DNA of 64,000 nt from Liolophura sinensis (taxonomy: Eukaryota > Mollusca > Polyplacophora > Chitonida > Chitonidae), in the NCBI RefSeq assembly GCF_032854445.1, contig NC_088306.1, positions 8,456,193-8,520,192 of the forward strand, in the 5' to 3' direction. This document shows, piece after piece, positions 11,530 through 24,721 of the stretch. The number at the start of each line of letters is the position of its first letter. The first letter of the stretch is position 1. The notes under the pieces are model-generated. The model was given only the letters and a program-made list of their open reading frames with translations. It was not told where the DNA came from and searched no databases. The translations under genes and the position numbers were made by a program.

Positions 11530-13620
11530 TAACTGTCTGATAGGCTGGTCATGGCATTGCTTCACGGCATTTGCAAGCCTGACACACTGGTCACGGGACT
11601 GGTAAACTTGACACACTGGTCACGACGTTACCAAACGTGACAAATTGGTCACTGGACTGAAAAACCTGACAAAATGGTCACTGGATTGACTCACTTGACA
11701 GACTAATCAGGACACTGACACCCCTGGCACATTGGTCACGGCATTCACAAACCTGACACACTGGTCACTGGATTGGCAAACCTGAAAAACTGGTTACTGA
11801 ACTGGCAAACCTTACACACTGGTCACGGCATTCACAAACCTGACATAGTGGTCAATGGATTGGCAAACCTGACAATCTGGTTACTGGACCTGTAACACTG
11901 GACACTGATAACGGCATTCACAAAACTGACACACTAGTCATGGCATTGGCGAACCTGACAGCTGGTCAGGGGGATAGCAAACCTGACACACTGGTCATTG
12001 ATAAACTTGACAGTGGTCAGGGGGGTAGCAAACCTGACACACTGGTCATGGGATTAGTAAACTTGACAACCTGGTCAGGGGGGTAGCAAACCTGACACAC
12101 TGGTAATTGATAAACTTGGCACTGGTCAGGGGGGTAGCAAACCTGACACACTGGTCATGGGATTGGCAAACTTGACACACCGGTCACTCATTTGGCATCC
12201 TGACAAATGGTCACGGCATTGGCAAATTTGACACACTGGTTGGCAAACCTGACAAACCTGACAGACGGGTCACGGGATTGGCACATTTGGCACACTGGTC
12301 ACGGCCCTGGCAAACCTAACACGCTGGTCACAGAGTTGGTCAACCTAGCATACTGGTCGAGGGATTGATAAATCTTACACACTGGTCATGGGATTTACAA
12401 GTTTAAAAACAGGATTGGCAAATTTGACACACTGGTTACAGAATTGACAAACCTGACACAATGGTCACAGGGTTGGTCAACCTAGCATACTGGTCAAGGG
12501 TTTGATAAATCTTACACACTGGTCATGGGATTTACAAGTTTAAAAACAGGATTGGCAAATTTGACACACTGGTTACAGAATTGGCAAACCTGACACACTG
12601 GTCACGGCCCTGGCAAACCTAACACACTGGTCACAGAGTTGGCCAACCTAGCATACTGGTCATGGGATTTGTAAACCTTACACACTGGTCATGGGATTTA
12701 CAAGTTTAAAAACAGGGTTTGCAAACTTGACACACTGGTTACAGAATTGACAAACCTGACACAATGGTCACAGGGTTGGTCAACCTAGCATACTGGTCAA
12801 GGGATTGATAAATCTTACACACTAGTCATGAGATTTACAAGTTTAAAAACAGGATTGGCAAACCTGACACACTGGTTACAGAATTGACAAACCTGACACA
12901 ATGGTCACAGGGTTGGTCAACCTAGCATACTGGTCAAGGGATTGATAAATCTTACACACTGGTCATGGGATTTACAAGTTTGAAAACAGGATTGGCAAAC
13001 CGGACACACTGGTCACGGGACTGACAAACCTGACACACCGGTCACAGCATTGGCAAACCTGACACACGGGCCACAGCATCGGCAAACCTGACACACTGGT
13101 CAGGGGAATGGCAAACCTGATATACGGGTCACGGGACTGTGTAACCTGACACACTGGTCACAGCACTGGCAAACCTGACACACTGGTCGCGGGATTTGCA
13201 AGCTTAATATACTAGTAACAGGATTGACCAATCTGACATACTGGTCACAGAACTGGCAAACCTGACACACTGGTCACCGGATTGGCAAACTTGACACACA
13301 GGTCACGGGATTGGCAAACCTGACACGCTGGTCACCGGATTGGCAAACTTGACACACAGGTCACGGGACTGGCAAACCTGACACGCTGGTCACAGGGAAT
13401 TGGAAAAACCTTAAACACTGGTAATTGGATGGGTAAACCTGACACATTCTTCATTACACTGGCAAACGTGACACACTGGTCACGGGATTGGCAAACCTGA
13501 CACGCTGGTCAATGGACTGGTAAACCTAACACACTGGTCACAAAGCTGTCAAACCTAATAAGCTGGTCAAGGCATTGTCAAACGTGACACGCTTATCATA
13601 GAATTGGCAAACCTGACACA
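11530..13620. repeat. 2.1-kb minisatellite with higher-order structure
   Basis: About seventy imperfect copies of a 29-33 bp unit like GACACACTGGTCACGG plus ATTGGCAAACCT. Between about 12387 and 12990 a higher-order block of roughly 137-157 bp (marker: CATGGGATTTACAAGTTTAA) recurs five times. This suggests local amplification of a multi-unit block. Nearly every unit contains TGGTCA. Confidence 0.9.
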
Positions 13621-13699
13621 CTGCAGAGTTTCATGGGTGACCGCAACTGCAGTGTCCGGTGTAAGCCACCTGGGGAAAAACGCATGTGTACCACCTTAA

Positions 13700-13825
13700 G
13701 GCAGTAATGTAATAATAGACTTGCAGCATAAAAAGGCAGTGTGATAATAGGCAAAATGGTCACCTCTAATCGGTGAAGTATGGCCTGTCGCCAATATACC
13801 TCTGTTACAGTTTTATATAAACTGT
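13700..13825. mobile_element. Partial copy of the 28.6-kb MITE
   Basis: GCAGTGTGATAATAGGCAAAATGGTCAC and ATCGGTGAAGTATGG align with the arm of the inverted-repeat element at 28612-29108. The ends are not clear. Confidence 0.55.
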
Positions 13826-13982
13826 TTTTATATGTTATTAAATGGCCCAACGCCATGGCTGGCAATGGTTTTAGCAAAATTAAGTAAAATGGACTGATGT
13901 TAGTTGCAGTTCGTTAGATGTAACTTCTCTAGAATATAATTTTGACCATGTGCGTAGCCATGCTGGCGCTGTTGACATTTAT

Positions 13983-14225
13983 CTAATTATTTGATTGGTG
14001 TTTACGCCGTACTGAAGAATATTTTACTTATACCACGGCGGCCAACATTATGGTGGGAGGAAAACGGGCAAAGCTCGAGGGAGGCCTACGATCATCCTCA
14101 AGTTCCTGGAAGACCTTCCCACGTACGATGGAAGAGGAAGCCTGCACGAACTAGAACTCACAGTCACAGCCATGATGTGAAGTGCCTGGATCATAAGGTT
14201 GCGCTGGCTCGCTAACACCTCGGCC
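13983..14225 (-). repeat. tRNA-derived SINE-A, near full length
   Basis: A short ATTT tail, GGTGTTTACGCCGTACTG, the full body and a diverged tRNA-like head ending GCTCGCTAACACCTCGG on the plus strand. Confidence 0.85.
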
Positions 14226-15261
14226 CTTGCGCTGTTAACAGCTTATTGTCATCATGAGCTCTAGACCTGAGAGGCGGGGCGCTGAACCAGTTGATTATGT
14301 ATAAGTTACGCCTCCCCCGTTTTCTAACCTATCTGTCAGCCTTGTTAAAAATACCTCATCCAGGTCTGTCAATACATTTCGTATATATGTATGTATGCTT
14401 GGAACCTCTAACAACTGAGCGCCAAACGAGCGTGCAATAATTATGATTTGTATATGACCAGCATGAGTTTGATCAGCATGAGGTCTCAGGCGGACACTCT
14501 AACCTGTAGGTCACAAAAGCGCTCCAAACATCTCGTAACACAGCGATTTAATCGGCGATGTAATCAAAATGAAACGTTGCTGATGGGGAAAACTGTGACC
14601 CCAGTACTGCCGATGAGCAGTTTTGCCTAACGTCAAACCGACTCCAAGACATGAACGAATAAAGTACATAGGGATGGCATCCTGATAAACGAGCGACAAG
14701 GACATCAACACAGTGATAGACTTCAGAAGTATAGCAAACATCGGTATATTGCTACCAAGGTATGTAATAGATTGGTTTCTTTAGTAGATTAAAAACCGGT
14801 ACCGAAAAAATAGATTAATGGGGAATTTTTGTGATGCATATGTTAAGCCGACTACCGTCCATCTGCCGATAATCCATGTGTCCAAATGGTTAAAATATAT
14901 CTTTTTTGCCCGGATAATACTATAATAAGTCACACACTATATACTATTTTTTTTTTAAAGTTCATATTTTTAGCCTTTTTTAAAGATTTGTTTTTCTCAT
15001 GTGGACATTAAAACTATTTAACAGGCTGGAGAATGTGTATGACTTACCAGGAAAACTACAGCAATGCAACGGATCGATGACTGATTTGTTTATTTGACTG
15101 GTGCTTTATTTGTTTTGTTGTTTTTTTCACTAAACTGCGCTAACAGGCGACATTGACACAGAAGTTAATGAAAGTGCAGTAACCCTTGTGGCGTCTTTAA
15201 CAGATCTAGCTGAATGTTACAAGAAACCGAGGAAGGAAGAGGCTGGTTAGGGTGTCAGGTC
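14226..15261. other. Non-coding stretch, nothing recognised
   Basis: AT-rich sequence with short frames only. A stub resembling a SINE tail (TTTGTTTATTTGACTGGTGCTT) occurs near 15085 with no body attached. Confidence 0.45.
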
Positions 15262-15392
15262 GGCTCAAAGACGCAGGAGCCTCTCACCAATGCGGTCGCT
15301 GTAGGTTCAGCAACCTGCTGATGATCGTGGGTTTCCCTGGGCTCTGCCCAGTTGACCTTCTCACCTCCCACTTAAGAATAATGCTGGTTGCC
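15262..15392 (+). repeat. SINE-A internal fragment
   Basis: GGAGCCTCTCACCAATGCGGTCGCTG through CCTGGGCTCTGCCC to AAGAATAATGCTGGTTGCC; both ends are lost. A further diverged minus-strand fragment is at about 15570-15660. Confidence 0.7.
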
Positions 15393-16214
15393 GACAATGT
15401 ACATACAAATTAAATTAGGGTGACCATGTACCTACATATTAACTAAAATCACTTTCGGGTTTTCTTTGTTGATATTAATGTTTACTGTATACCTAACTTA
15501 CATCGCGTATTTTAGATATACAGCGGAGTCACCGGTCTAAACATTACCAGCTCTCAATTTACAATATGTATTCACACACCGTTATCAAGAATGTATCACC
15601 TGAGTCGGATGCTCAGAATATTGCAAGGAGGAAACCGGACCAATGCCATAGGGAAACCATTGCAATTGACAGGTACCTGATCAACCAAACAAATATATGG
15701 AAAAAAAACTAATAATTAGCTGTGAATCCTAAACATCAGATGGTGTCAAAGTCTAAGATTCGTATTTTCACAAGGCTTAAATGTATGTCTGTATGGCATG
15801 AATAAAGAAAATGTTAGTTCTGTTCATTGCGCTTATCGATTTTCCTCAGACACTCTGCGGTATGACCCGCTTAATACTAACACTGTACATGTATACGTAA
15901 AAAAATGTGCACTTATCCCGATTGATTTATATTTCTCCGGAGGACAGACTTCCTATTATTGTAAAATTGTCTATTTCTTTTCCACCTTTTCAAAAATTCT
16001 ACACCTAAATTTAAACACCTAAATCTTAGGTGAGTCCCTGGTGCCAAAGAGGGAAGCATTTTTCGTGTTCTCCTCATAAAATATTACGCCATGTTCTTCT
16101 CAAAAATCCTTATTTAAACAAAAACGTCATTCATTAGGGCAGAAGATAACTCTCAGCCGCTGCCTATCATCCCTATATTCTCCGTCTAAATGCCCTTTGT
16201 TTTAAAATTGCGTA
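15393..16214. other. Non-coding stretch
   Basis: Only the diverged SINE-A scrap at about 15570-15660 and short AT-rich frames are seen. Confidence 0.45.
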
Positions 16215-16411
16215 TGGGACCTCCGCGGCTCAGCTGGTTAGCGCGCTAGCTCAGCGTAATGACCCTGAAGCCTGGGAAGGTCTGTCAGCCATCTATGGAT
16301 GGTTGTGGATTTTCCGCGGGTTCTGCCCGGTTTCCTTCCATTAAAATGCCGTCGTGTAAGTGAAATATTCTTGAGTTCGACGTAAACCACCAATCAAATA
16401 AATAAATAAAT
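16215..16411 (+). repeat. SINE-A with internal deletion
   Basis: The tRNA-like head (GGGACCTCCGCGGCTCAGCTGG) is intact. The segment with the B-box-like sequence is missing, and the 3' body and (AAAT)n tail are complete. Confidence 0.85.
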
Positions 16412-16496
16412 GAAAGTGCGTGTATGAGATTGATGTAGTGTTACTTTCTTTTATGGTTTGATTGAGCTATTTATTGACCCCGTCATGCATGAAATT

Positions 16497-17232
16497 GAGG
16501 GACAATGTATGTGTGGAACCAGGGGACCATGTGTCAAACCACTGGAATATGTGCCAAACCATGGAATTATGTGTCAAACCATGGGATCATGTGTCATACC
16601 ATGGAATCATCTGTCAAACCGTGGAATCACGTGTCAAACCATGGGATCACGTGTCATACCATGGAATTATGTGTCAACCCATGAAATCATGTGGCAAACC
16701 ATGGGATCACGTGTCACGCCATGAAATCATGTGTCAAACCATGGGATCACGTGTCACACCATGGAATCATGTGTCAAACCACTGGAATATGTGCCAACCA
16801 TGGAATTATGTGTCAAACCATGGAAGCATGTGTCAAACCATGGTATCACGTGTCATAATATGGAATTATGTGTCAAACCATGGAATCATGTGTCAAACCA
16901 TGGGATCACGTGTCACACCATGGAATTATGTGTCACACCATGGAAACATGTGTTCAAACCATCGGATCACGTGTCACACCATGGAAACATGTGTTCAACC
17001 ATGGGATCACGTGTCACACCATGGAATTATGTGTCACACCATGGAAACATGTGTTCAAACCATCGGATCACGTGTCACACCATGGAAACATGTGTTCAAC
17101 CATCGGATCACGTGTCACACCATGGAAACATGTGTTCATCCATGGGATCACGTGTCACACCATGGAATTATGTGTCACACCATGGAAACATGTGTTCAAA
17201 CCATAAGAACATGGGTGAAACCATGTGATCAA
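16497..17232. repeat. 20-bp minisatellite with CACGTG/CATGTG core
   Basis: About 36 copies of a unit like ATGTGTCAAACCATGGAATC. Variants carry CACGTG (E-box) or CATGTG, and some later units gain a base (GTGTTCAAACC). The unit is not a multiple of three and has no stop in any forward frame. This is why 88- to 258-codon frames are open through it in all three frames; they are not genes. Confidence 0.9.
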
Positions 17233-17563
17233 GCTTGAAACTAGAAGATTATGCGTACTGTTCAAAAGAAGATATTCCAGTCGGTGTTTATATTTGTCAA
17301 AATGCGTTTTTATAAATAAGAGTAAGGAGGGAATAACGCTGTTCTGTTAACGTTGTGTCATGAAGATTTTAGCATGAAATTCACTTCAATCGAGGTTGGG
17401 GTGTAAACTTGTATTCAAACTTTCCAGGTTCCATTCATCGGAATGATTAAATGACGTTTAAAATGTGTGCACTTATCGTGCTCATTGTTAATGATCAATA
17501 CCTAATTAAATTTACTGAGCCATGTCCCATTTAATATATAAAAAAACTCCACCTTGTATTCAG

Positions 17564-17666
17564 GTATTCCGTTGTGGTGCAGTGACATACTCGAGCGATT
17601 CCCACTTACACTACAGCCTTTTAATTGACGGAAACACAAATGCATGGAGGAATCCACCGACAGTTG
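17564..17666 (+). other. Possible internal exon of unknown gene
   Basis: A 103-nt open segment is preceded by TTGTATTCAG and ends at GTTG|gtaagt, so both splice signals are good. It would encode about 34 residues starting VFRCGAVTYSSDSHLHYS. No family was recognised and no partner exon was found nearby. It lies between the two sulfotransferase genes. Confidence 0.3.
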
Positions 17667-17983
17667 GTAAGTTACTAACGAAGGAATTCAAGGAATTCGA
17701 TTTCCAAATTTAATGGGAAGCTTATCTCAAGGAGAACTAGAAAAGTTTTATCAAAATTAAAGAATATTTGCAGCAGTATGCACACGGTTACAGATGCCAA
17801 GGGAGAATTAAACAAATCAGTCTGTTTGCAAAATTTGTGCATGTGTGGTGTCGATACTCAGACTTGAATTGAATACAAAATTGAACGATTGACAGCGGAG
17901 AGTTAATCTCGCTCACTTGATAGTTTGCCAGGCTTGCCTAGGGAGGGAGATAACTTTTATTAGTTTCAACACATGATGGACAT

Positions 17984-18250
17984 GGGGGCCTCCGTGGCTC
18001 AGTCGGTTAGCGCGCTAGCGCAGCGTAATGACCCAGAAGCCTCTCACCAATGCGGTCACTGTGAGTTCAAGACCAGCTCATGCTGCCTTCCTCTCCGGCT
18101 GTACGTGGGAAGGTCTGCCAGCAACCTGCGGATGGTCGTGGGTTTCCCCCGGGCTGTGCCCGGTTTCCACCCACCATAATGCTGGCCGCCGTCGTATAAG
18201 TGAAATATTCTTGAGTACGGCGTAAAACACCAATCAAAAAAAAAAAAAAT
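17984..18250 (+). repeat. Full-length tRNA-derived SINE-A (best copy)
   Basis: GGGGCCTCCGTGGCTCAGTCGG head (A-box), GTGAGTTCAAGACC B-box-like, the conserved body and GTACGGCGTAAAACACC. It ends in a run of A instead of (AAAT)n. It is the best reference copy for the family here. Confidence 0.9.
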
Positions 18251-19210
18251 GATGGACATGTACCTCTGCAGCTCGCACAGTCAGCTTGACACAACTATCA
18301 GATAACATTTCAGCCTGTATTCCAACATCACTAAAAAACGCAGTGTGACAGCGTTATTCACGGAGTCCATAATAAGAGCAATGAAAAATTCGTCCATGTG
18401 TCGGCCAAAGTGCACAAAATGAAAAGGAAATCTGCACTTATATGCGATTCACACAAATACAAGATTTTCCTAATGTATATAGCTCTTGCATTGTCGAATA
18501 GGACTTCAGTATTGAATGTGTGAAGCATTGGTTTTGACGTTAATGCTGATGCAAATAGATATGCGAAGTTTACAGCATAAAGTACAGCGATGTAGGCTAT
18601 ATCCAGTCACTTCCTCTCAGTTTTGAGCAGTTCGTTAATATTTTTTGTTCTGTTTCCGTGTCACGTAGTACTTATGTTTTATTTTTGAGTGTACCTGTTA
18701 AAAAAGCTTTTCTTGCAGAATTGGTTTCAATTCATTTCATCCACATATACTGAATACATTATACTGAACAACGCATCTCTGTAAAACTCTTAATTATCGT
18801 ATTTATGACCTTTCCCATGCTTAGCATTGTTTAAAACGTAGTAGAACTGAATATATATTCCAGTTTAGTACAACCATGTGCATATGTAGCGACTGGGTAC
18901 AAATTGCGGGAATTACTGACAAAATTCATTTTGTGCAGATGTGCACACTCCTGTCCGGTTAGGAGACGAACGCTACCCCGGGCACTAAACCGTGCGAATA
19001 CCAACTATCTGCACTTGTATAACAGGCGAAGGAACTAACGCCGTACGCTGTACTACTAACTAAACCCAAACGTTTTCATTTATTATTGGATATGCAAAAA
19101 CTTGATCATTAAATTTTCGCGAAAAAAATGATTTATTTTCTGACTTCTTATGCTGTAGCTTGGACAGTCAAACACTGATTGTCGAACAATATGTCAGCAC
19201 TAACTTACAG
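18251..19210. other. Non-coding stretch, nothing recognised
   Basis: AT-rich, with no convincing frame, repeat or RNA gene. Confidence 0.45.
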
Positions 19211-19395
19211 GAGGCATCCCTGGCCGAGGAGGTTTGCACGGCGGAATGACCCAGGAGCCTCCCACCAATGCGGTCGCTGTGTGTTCAAGTCTAACTCACG
19301 CTGACTTTCTCTTCCAGCAACCTGCGGATGGTTGTGGGTTTCCCCCGGGATCTGATCGGTGTAAAACACCAACCAAATAAATAAATAAATAAATC
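19211..19395 (+). repeat. SINE-A with internal deletions
   Basis: A diverged head (GGAGGCATCCCTGGCCGAGG), GGAGCCTCCCACCAATGCGG, then CCTGCGGATGGTTGTGGG, and a direct jump to GTGTAAAACACC and an (AAAT)n tail. Confidence 0.8.
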
Positions 19396-20100
19396 TTAAA
19401 CTGACAGAAGTACTTTTAGCGCTCTTCCTGATTGCTTAGAGATAATTTGGGAGATATAGCCGTCAATCGGTCAATTGTGTCAGACAGTATCGGGAGAGCT
19501 AATGCACGGACACTAGTGCATGATAAAAGGACAGTAGTGGCAGGCAGTCTAAAACGGGGAGTAAAAACTTAAATTAACATTGAGAAATTAACAAATATCA
19601 CGGCCTTATTTATAATTTGGACAATTCTATTATTATTTCATTTATTAATAGGTAAATTCATGAATCAACTAAAAGTTTATGTCTAAGTATCCCCGTATAT
19701 GCTTTTTTAAACGGATTAACAAACACAGTGCTTGCCTATCCCCAGTTCATGTGTTACGCACGTACGGTAGAAACAAAGCTCAAACATGTATACTACATGA
19801 CTTTTGAGGGTTATACTATCTAAACAGTTTGTTTACCTCTTTAAAGACTTAATACCTGGTTTAACTTTAAGCCATGTCGTCAATTTTGTACTTAGCCCCC
19901 CCCCCCCTCCCCACCCCCCAAAAAATGGCGTAACAGTATATTAAATACAAAGTAAACCCACTGCGTTGGCTGATTTTGGCTAAAATTTTATATATAAGAT
20001 ATGAGTTCATACCAGTAATAGCTAATACACATTCGAACAACTGAGTATTAGCTAATACACATGTCAACAACTGGGCTCAGGTAGTTCCGTGTCCCTATTA
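19396..20100. other. Non-coding stretch
   Basis: It contains a C-run at about 19896-19915 and a duplicated GAACAACTGAGTATTAGC-like segment near 20035-20070. Nothing else is seen. Confidence 0.45.
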
Positions 20101-20230
20101 GTGAGGAGAGGTGTGTAGCTCGGTGAGTAAGGTACGTAACCACTCACCACGAGGGACACATGTGGCGAGTTCTATCCCGGTCCGAGACACAGAATTTATA
20201 GATTCCCCACATTTCATTGTTAGTTGGACA
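20101..20230 (+). repeat. tRNA-like SINE head, third type
   Basis: GTGTGTAGCTCGGTGAGTAAGG and CGAGTTCTATCCCGG resemble A- and B-box promoters at tRNA-like spacing, but no cloverleaf folds. It is probably the head of another tRNA-derived SINE. Confidence 0.4.
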
Positions 20231-20489
20231 ACGCTAGTATGTAGGCCACTTGTGTAATCTAACGTTTGTAGATGACCAATATGGCATGCAAATCTATACG
20301 TCACACTTGGGAATGTTCTTCAGAATCTTGCCAAAATTAGTGGTCTACCACGAGCACTCCGATTTTCATCTACCAGCAAAACTGTGTGTTTTATGCATTT
20401 GCAATCAAGGATCTGTATGGAAATGACATCGTTCACAATTTAAACGCAGTAATGACTTCCGACAAGAAAAGACGTTATACTGAGTCTGT

Positions 20490-21165
20490 CCCAAACATTT
20501 AAACTAAGGTGGCCACAATAGAAACTACCCTTATAAAATGTATAGAACCTTCCATATGTAAACCGCCCCAAATGTGTATAACTTTCCATGTGTAAACAGC
20601 CCAAAATGTATAGAAACTTTCATATGTAAACAACCTCAATGTATAAAGCCTTTCATATATAAGTCATATTATATATGTGATAAAATATTATACATGTATA
20701 TTACATCACAGACATGTAGACCACCCCAAATGCATAGAACCTTTCATATGTAAACAATGTCAAATGTAGAGAACCTTCCGTAAGTAAACAACCTCAAATG
20801 TATAAAGCCTTCCACATATGTCACTCCAAATATACATTATATTTCCCACATGTAAACAACCCCAAATGCATATAACCTTTCATCTGTAAACAATCTGAAA
20901 TGTGGAGATCTTCCGTATGTAAATAACCTCAAATGTATAGAACCTTCCGTATGTAAACAACTTAATATATAGTATATCAACCGCATGTAAACAAACCCAA
21001 ATGTACAGAACTTTCCGTATGTAAACAACCTTAATGTATAGTATACCATCCACATGAAAACAACCTCAAGTGTACAGAACCTTCCATGGACTGCCATATG
21101 TAAACAACCGTAATATATAGTATATCAACCGCATGTAAACAACCTCAAATGTATAGAACACGCGG
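20490..21165. repeat. Degenerate ~34-bp minisatellite
   Basis: About twenty imperfect copies of a unit like ATGTATAGAACCTTCCATATGTAAACAACCTCAA (34 bp). Units vary from about 25 to 40 bp. Confidence 0.8.
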
Positions 21166-21788
21166 GTCGATCGGATCCGTGAGTCAAATACGCGATATAA
21201 TAATCAAATGTATCTGACAAATTGTCTTCATGGTGACCTACCCTAAATAAAGTCTGACCACAGTATATCCTCACTCACCAGGTACCAAAATTTTCCATTG
21301 CATCTTTTAAGATGCCTTTTATTGCATTTGGTTGATCATAATGGAATTGAACATACTACTATTAAATTCATAAAGTACAAAGACAAGCCTCACGCGCCCT
21401 CCACTGTGGATTTATCTGGCTATACATTAAATGCAAGTACCCGTTTCTTCAACCATTAACGTATCTTATGGAAATGGGGGATCTGATCATTCCACTTGGG
21501 ACGAAGAAAAATAGAAACCATCCTTAATATCTGATAATGTTTGATGTTTGAAATGGTTATATCACACCGCACTCTATATATAAATTCTTTACATGTTTTG
21601 GAAATCTTCACGTGATGCTTGTCGATAAATATAACAATGTAAAGTAACTGACAAACTGTCTAAACACTGAAGATTACACATTATGTCCAGTGAAATTATA
21701 ATATGACTGTGAAATACTGGCACTTCGGGAAGGACTCTTCCGTGCTTCAGCACAACTCAACAAGCTAGTCAAGTAGCCGCCATATCCG
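21166..21788. other. 3' flank of sulfotransferase 2
   Basis: Sequence just left of the stop codon resembles the 3' flank of paralogue 1 (GCGGCTACTTGACT versus GCGGCTGCTTGACT). The nearest minus-strand AATAAA-like signal is near 21315. Otherwise nothing is recognised. Confidence 0.4.
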
Positions 21789-24678
21789 CTACACAAAATA
21801 GAACGGCTTTGACTGTCTAACCTGAAATATTTGCGGCTCTTCCATGTCATAACCAAATATTTCAAAATCAGGTCGGAACAGTTTTTGGTATTTCTGCAAA
21901 ACGTCCTTTGGGACACTTTGCATGGCTTCTACAAGTGCCTCTTTTCGGTTGTTTACCCGATCCGGATTTTTGCTCGAACGATGGTAGGCGTCCATCATGG
22001 CTTTCTTGAAATCCTCTCTTGTGACATTTGATTGGTTTATGAAACGTCTGGGCATACTTTCCTCTTTGCTGAGGATACCTCGAATCATTGCCTTCTTCCA
22101 CACATACTCCAGAGCTTTACCAAAGGGTAGGCATTTCTCCATTCCTTTCTTCTCCGCGAACGTGCTGTCCACAATATCCGTGATAGAATCAAGGTCGTTC
22201 CTTTCATTGTCCAGCTGAATCGAAGCCGGAAATCCTTTCTTCTTGAAAATGTACGTAGCGTCTTCGTTAAACGTTTCCATCTTACCGATGATGTCGAACT
22301 GCACCTCACACGGACGACACATTTCGTACATGGGGGTAAAGTGCCCATTTCTCCAAGTGTTTTTTGCTATCTTTTCCGCCAAGAAAACGACAAATTGTGT
22401 AAAGGTAATATCAAGAGCACAGTCTGAGACAACCTTTGTCTTGTTACCACGAATCCCGAAGTTCTTTATCTCGTTCCGCAATCCCCTGTAAGCGGGCCTA
22501 GGTGTAAAGACTTTGTCAATGTATCCAGAAACTAATCTCGAATAAGGCTCACGTACGAACATAAACTTAGTTGAAGTCGATAAAACCTGGTGGATTTCAT
22601 CAAAGCCTTTTCTCTGGAAGGTTTCCAGAAGGTCGTCGTGCGCTGAGCGCGCTGGGATGTCGAACACGTCATTTTTCTGTCGTTTACCGGAAGCTATTTG
22701 TAGTACCCTTTTCCAGAATGTGCTGGCGACTTTTGGAATGTCGCAATAGACGATTCCGTTCTTTCTGTCAATAGAAAAGTTGTCAGTGTCCGGTGGCTTT
22801 AATTTACGCCCGCTGTATCTATTTTCACGACAGGCTTGTATCATTTTCTCCCGACGTTCATCGTATAGTGTTGATCTTTCTACCTCGGTCTTTTCATTCT
22901 GTAAATGTAAGCGAAAATAAAATCTGTATATGAAACAAAATAATAATAATAATAATAATAATAACAACAACAACAACAACAATAATAACAACAACAATAA
23001 TAATAATAATAATATTTTGTATATGAAACAAAACAATAATAATAACATTGCCCAGTAGCCTTCCACCAATGTGGTCGCTGTGAGTTCAAGCCCAGCTCAT
23101 GTTGGCTTCCTCTCTGGCCGTACGTTGGGAGGTCTTCCAGCAACCTGCCAATAGTCGTGGGTTTTCCCAGGGTTGTGCCCGGTTGCCTCCCACCATAATG
23201 TTGCCCGCCTTCGAATAAGTGAAATGTTCTTGAGTACGGCGTAAAACACCAATCAAATAAATAAATAAATAAAAACACTATTTAAAAACGACTGTGTACG
23301 AGTAGTACATAATATTTGGCGAAAATATGTATCCCTATAAATTGTGTACCTGCAGTACACATTTTGTGTAAATTTTAATGTTAATATATTTTAATGATAC
23401 ACACACTATGGATGTGCAGATGTGTAGAACATGCGTAGAAGCTAAGTAATTTTGTAAAGTGTAAACTTTTGAACACTTTATAGAGTGTTACTCAATCAAT
23501 GTATATCAAACAAATATAAACGTTTTTCCTTTCTCCACCAGTTCTAACAGAATACAGAGTACACTATTGAATTAGAGCTACTTAGACTTGAGATACTGCA
23601 ATCCAAGCATGTACTTACTTCATTTTCTCTTTTCACAGGAAGTTTTTCGGATTTTTTAGTATACTTTTCCACTACCGTCTCTAACACTTTTATCTCTAAA
23701 ACAAAACAAAACAGAAGTTAAGTTAAAATAACACTTATAAACATGACAAGATGTTTTAGTCTCTTTACATTGGTTTTCCACTTCGAGTTCAGCGCCGTAC
23801 TGAAAATAATTCCGGTCTGCCTTCACCCTGCGGATGGTCGTGGGTTTCCCCCGGGTTATGCACGGTTCCCTTCCACCACAATGCTGGCCGCCGTCTTATA
23901 AGTGAAATATTCTAGAGTACTGCGTAAAACACCAATAAAATAAATAAATAAATGAAAAGATTTTCACGAGGATCAGTTTTATACAGCTGGTTAATACGGG
24001 CGATGTGCGCATTAGACCTACTGCTGATCATAGTGCGAATTAATGATGAAGGTTTAAAATCACATCGGCAGTATTTCATCCATATCGTGGCGATGATCAT
24101 AATGTCAGCCTTTTTTGGATAGTCGAAGCCTCGTGTTTAATTTCGTAACTCGCAAATCACGTACTAATGAAACTTGTTACCTTATGGAATATATAAGCAA
24201 TAGATTTTCATTAGCAAAATTTCGAATTCAATACCTCTCGAACAACAAGGCAAAGGTGGATTTTTACCGATAGGAGATTATTTGGGTCGAGTATTTACAA
24301 ACCTTAAAAAGACGAGCGAGTTATTTGTTAAAAACAATTATACGGCTAGGTTTCTTACGTTTTTTTTGATATAAAAAAACAGCCGTGAAAAGTACCCCTA
24401 AAGTTTATCTGGTGATTTTGATGAACATTGTTAAACTGACATTTAAAACTGTCCTTTTTTTTTAAACAGGGATGAAGTCCAGTCCAGAATTCTACACTCT
24501 TAAAACTAATGACGTTCAATTAACACCGTAAAGATCACGAGCAGTGACTGCACTTATAACAGTCATTGGACCACTTTTATAAAGTATTAATGTTTTAGCT
24601 CTATTCAGAGTGTTCACAATCCAACTCCATTAAAAGCTGGTCAAAACAACGCCTGAAACCGACACTTGAAACAGACTT

Positions 24679-24721
<43 letters not shown>

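Noticed and set aside
11530-13620. CRISPR-like array
   Set aside because: Repeats are contiguous and imperfect with no unique spacers, and the context is eukaryotic.
16462-17238. 258-, 165- and 112-codon open frames
   Set aside because: They are overlapping readings of a stop-free 20-bp tandem repeat. The unit is not a multiple of three and all frames are equally open.
22899-23069. Leucine-run N-terminus in front of sulfotransferase 2
   Set aside because: It is translation of intron 2 and an (AAT)n microsatellite. A clean acceptor at 22899-22900 and a separate signal-anchor exon explain the gene better.
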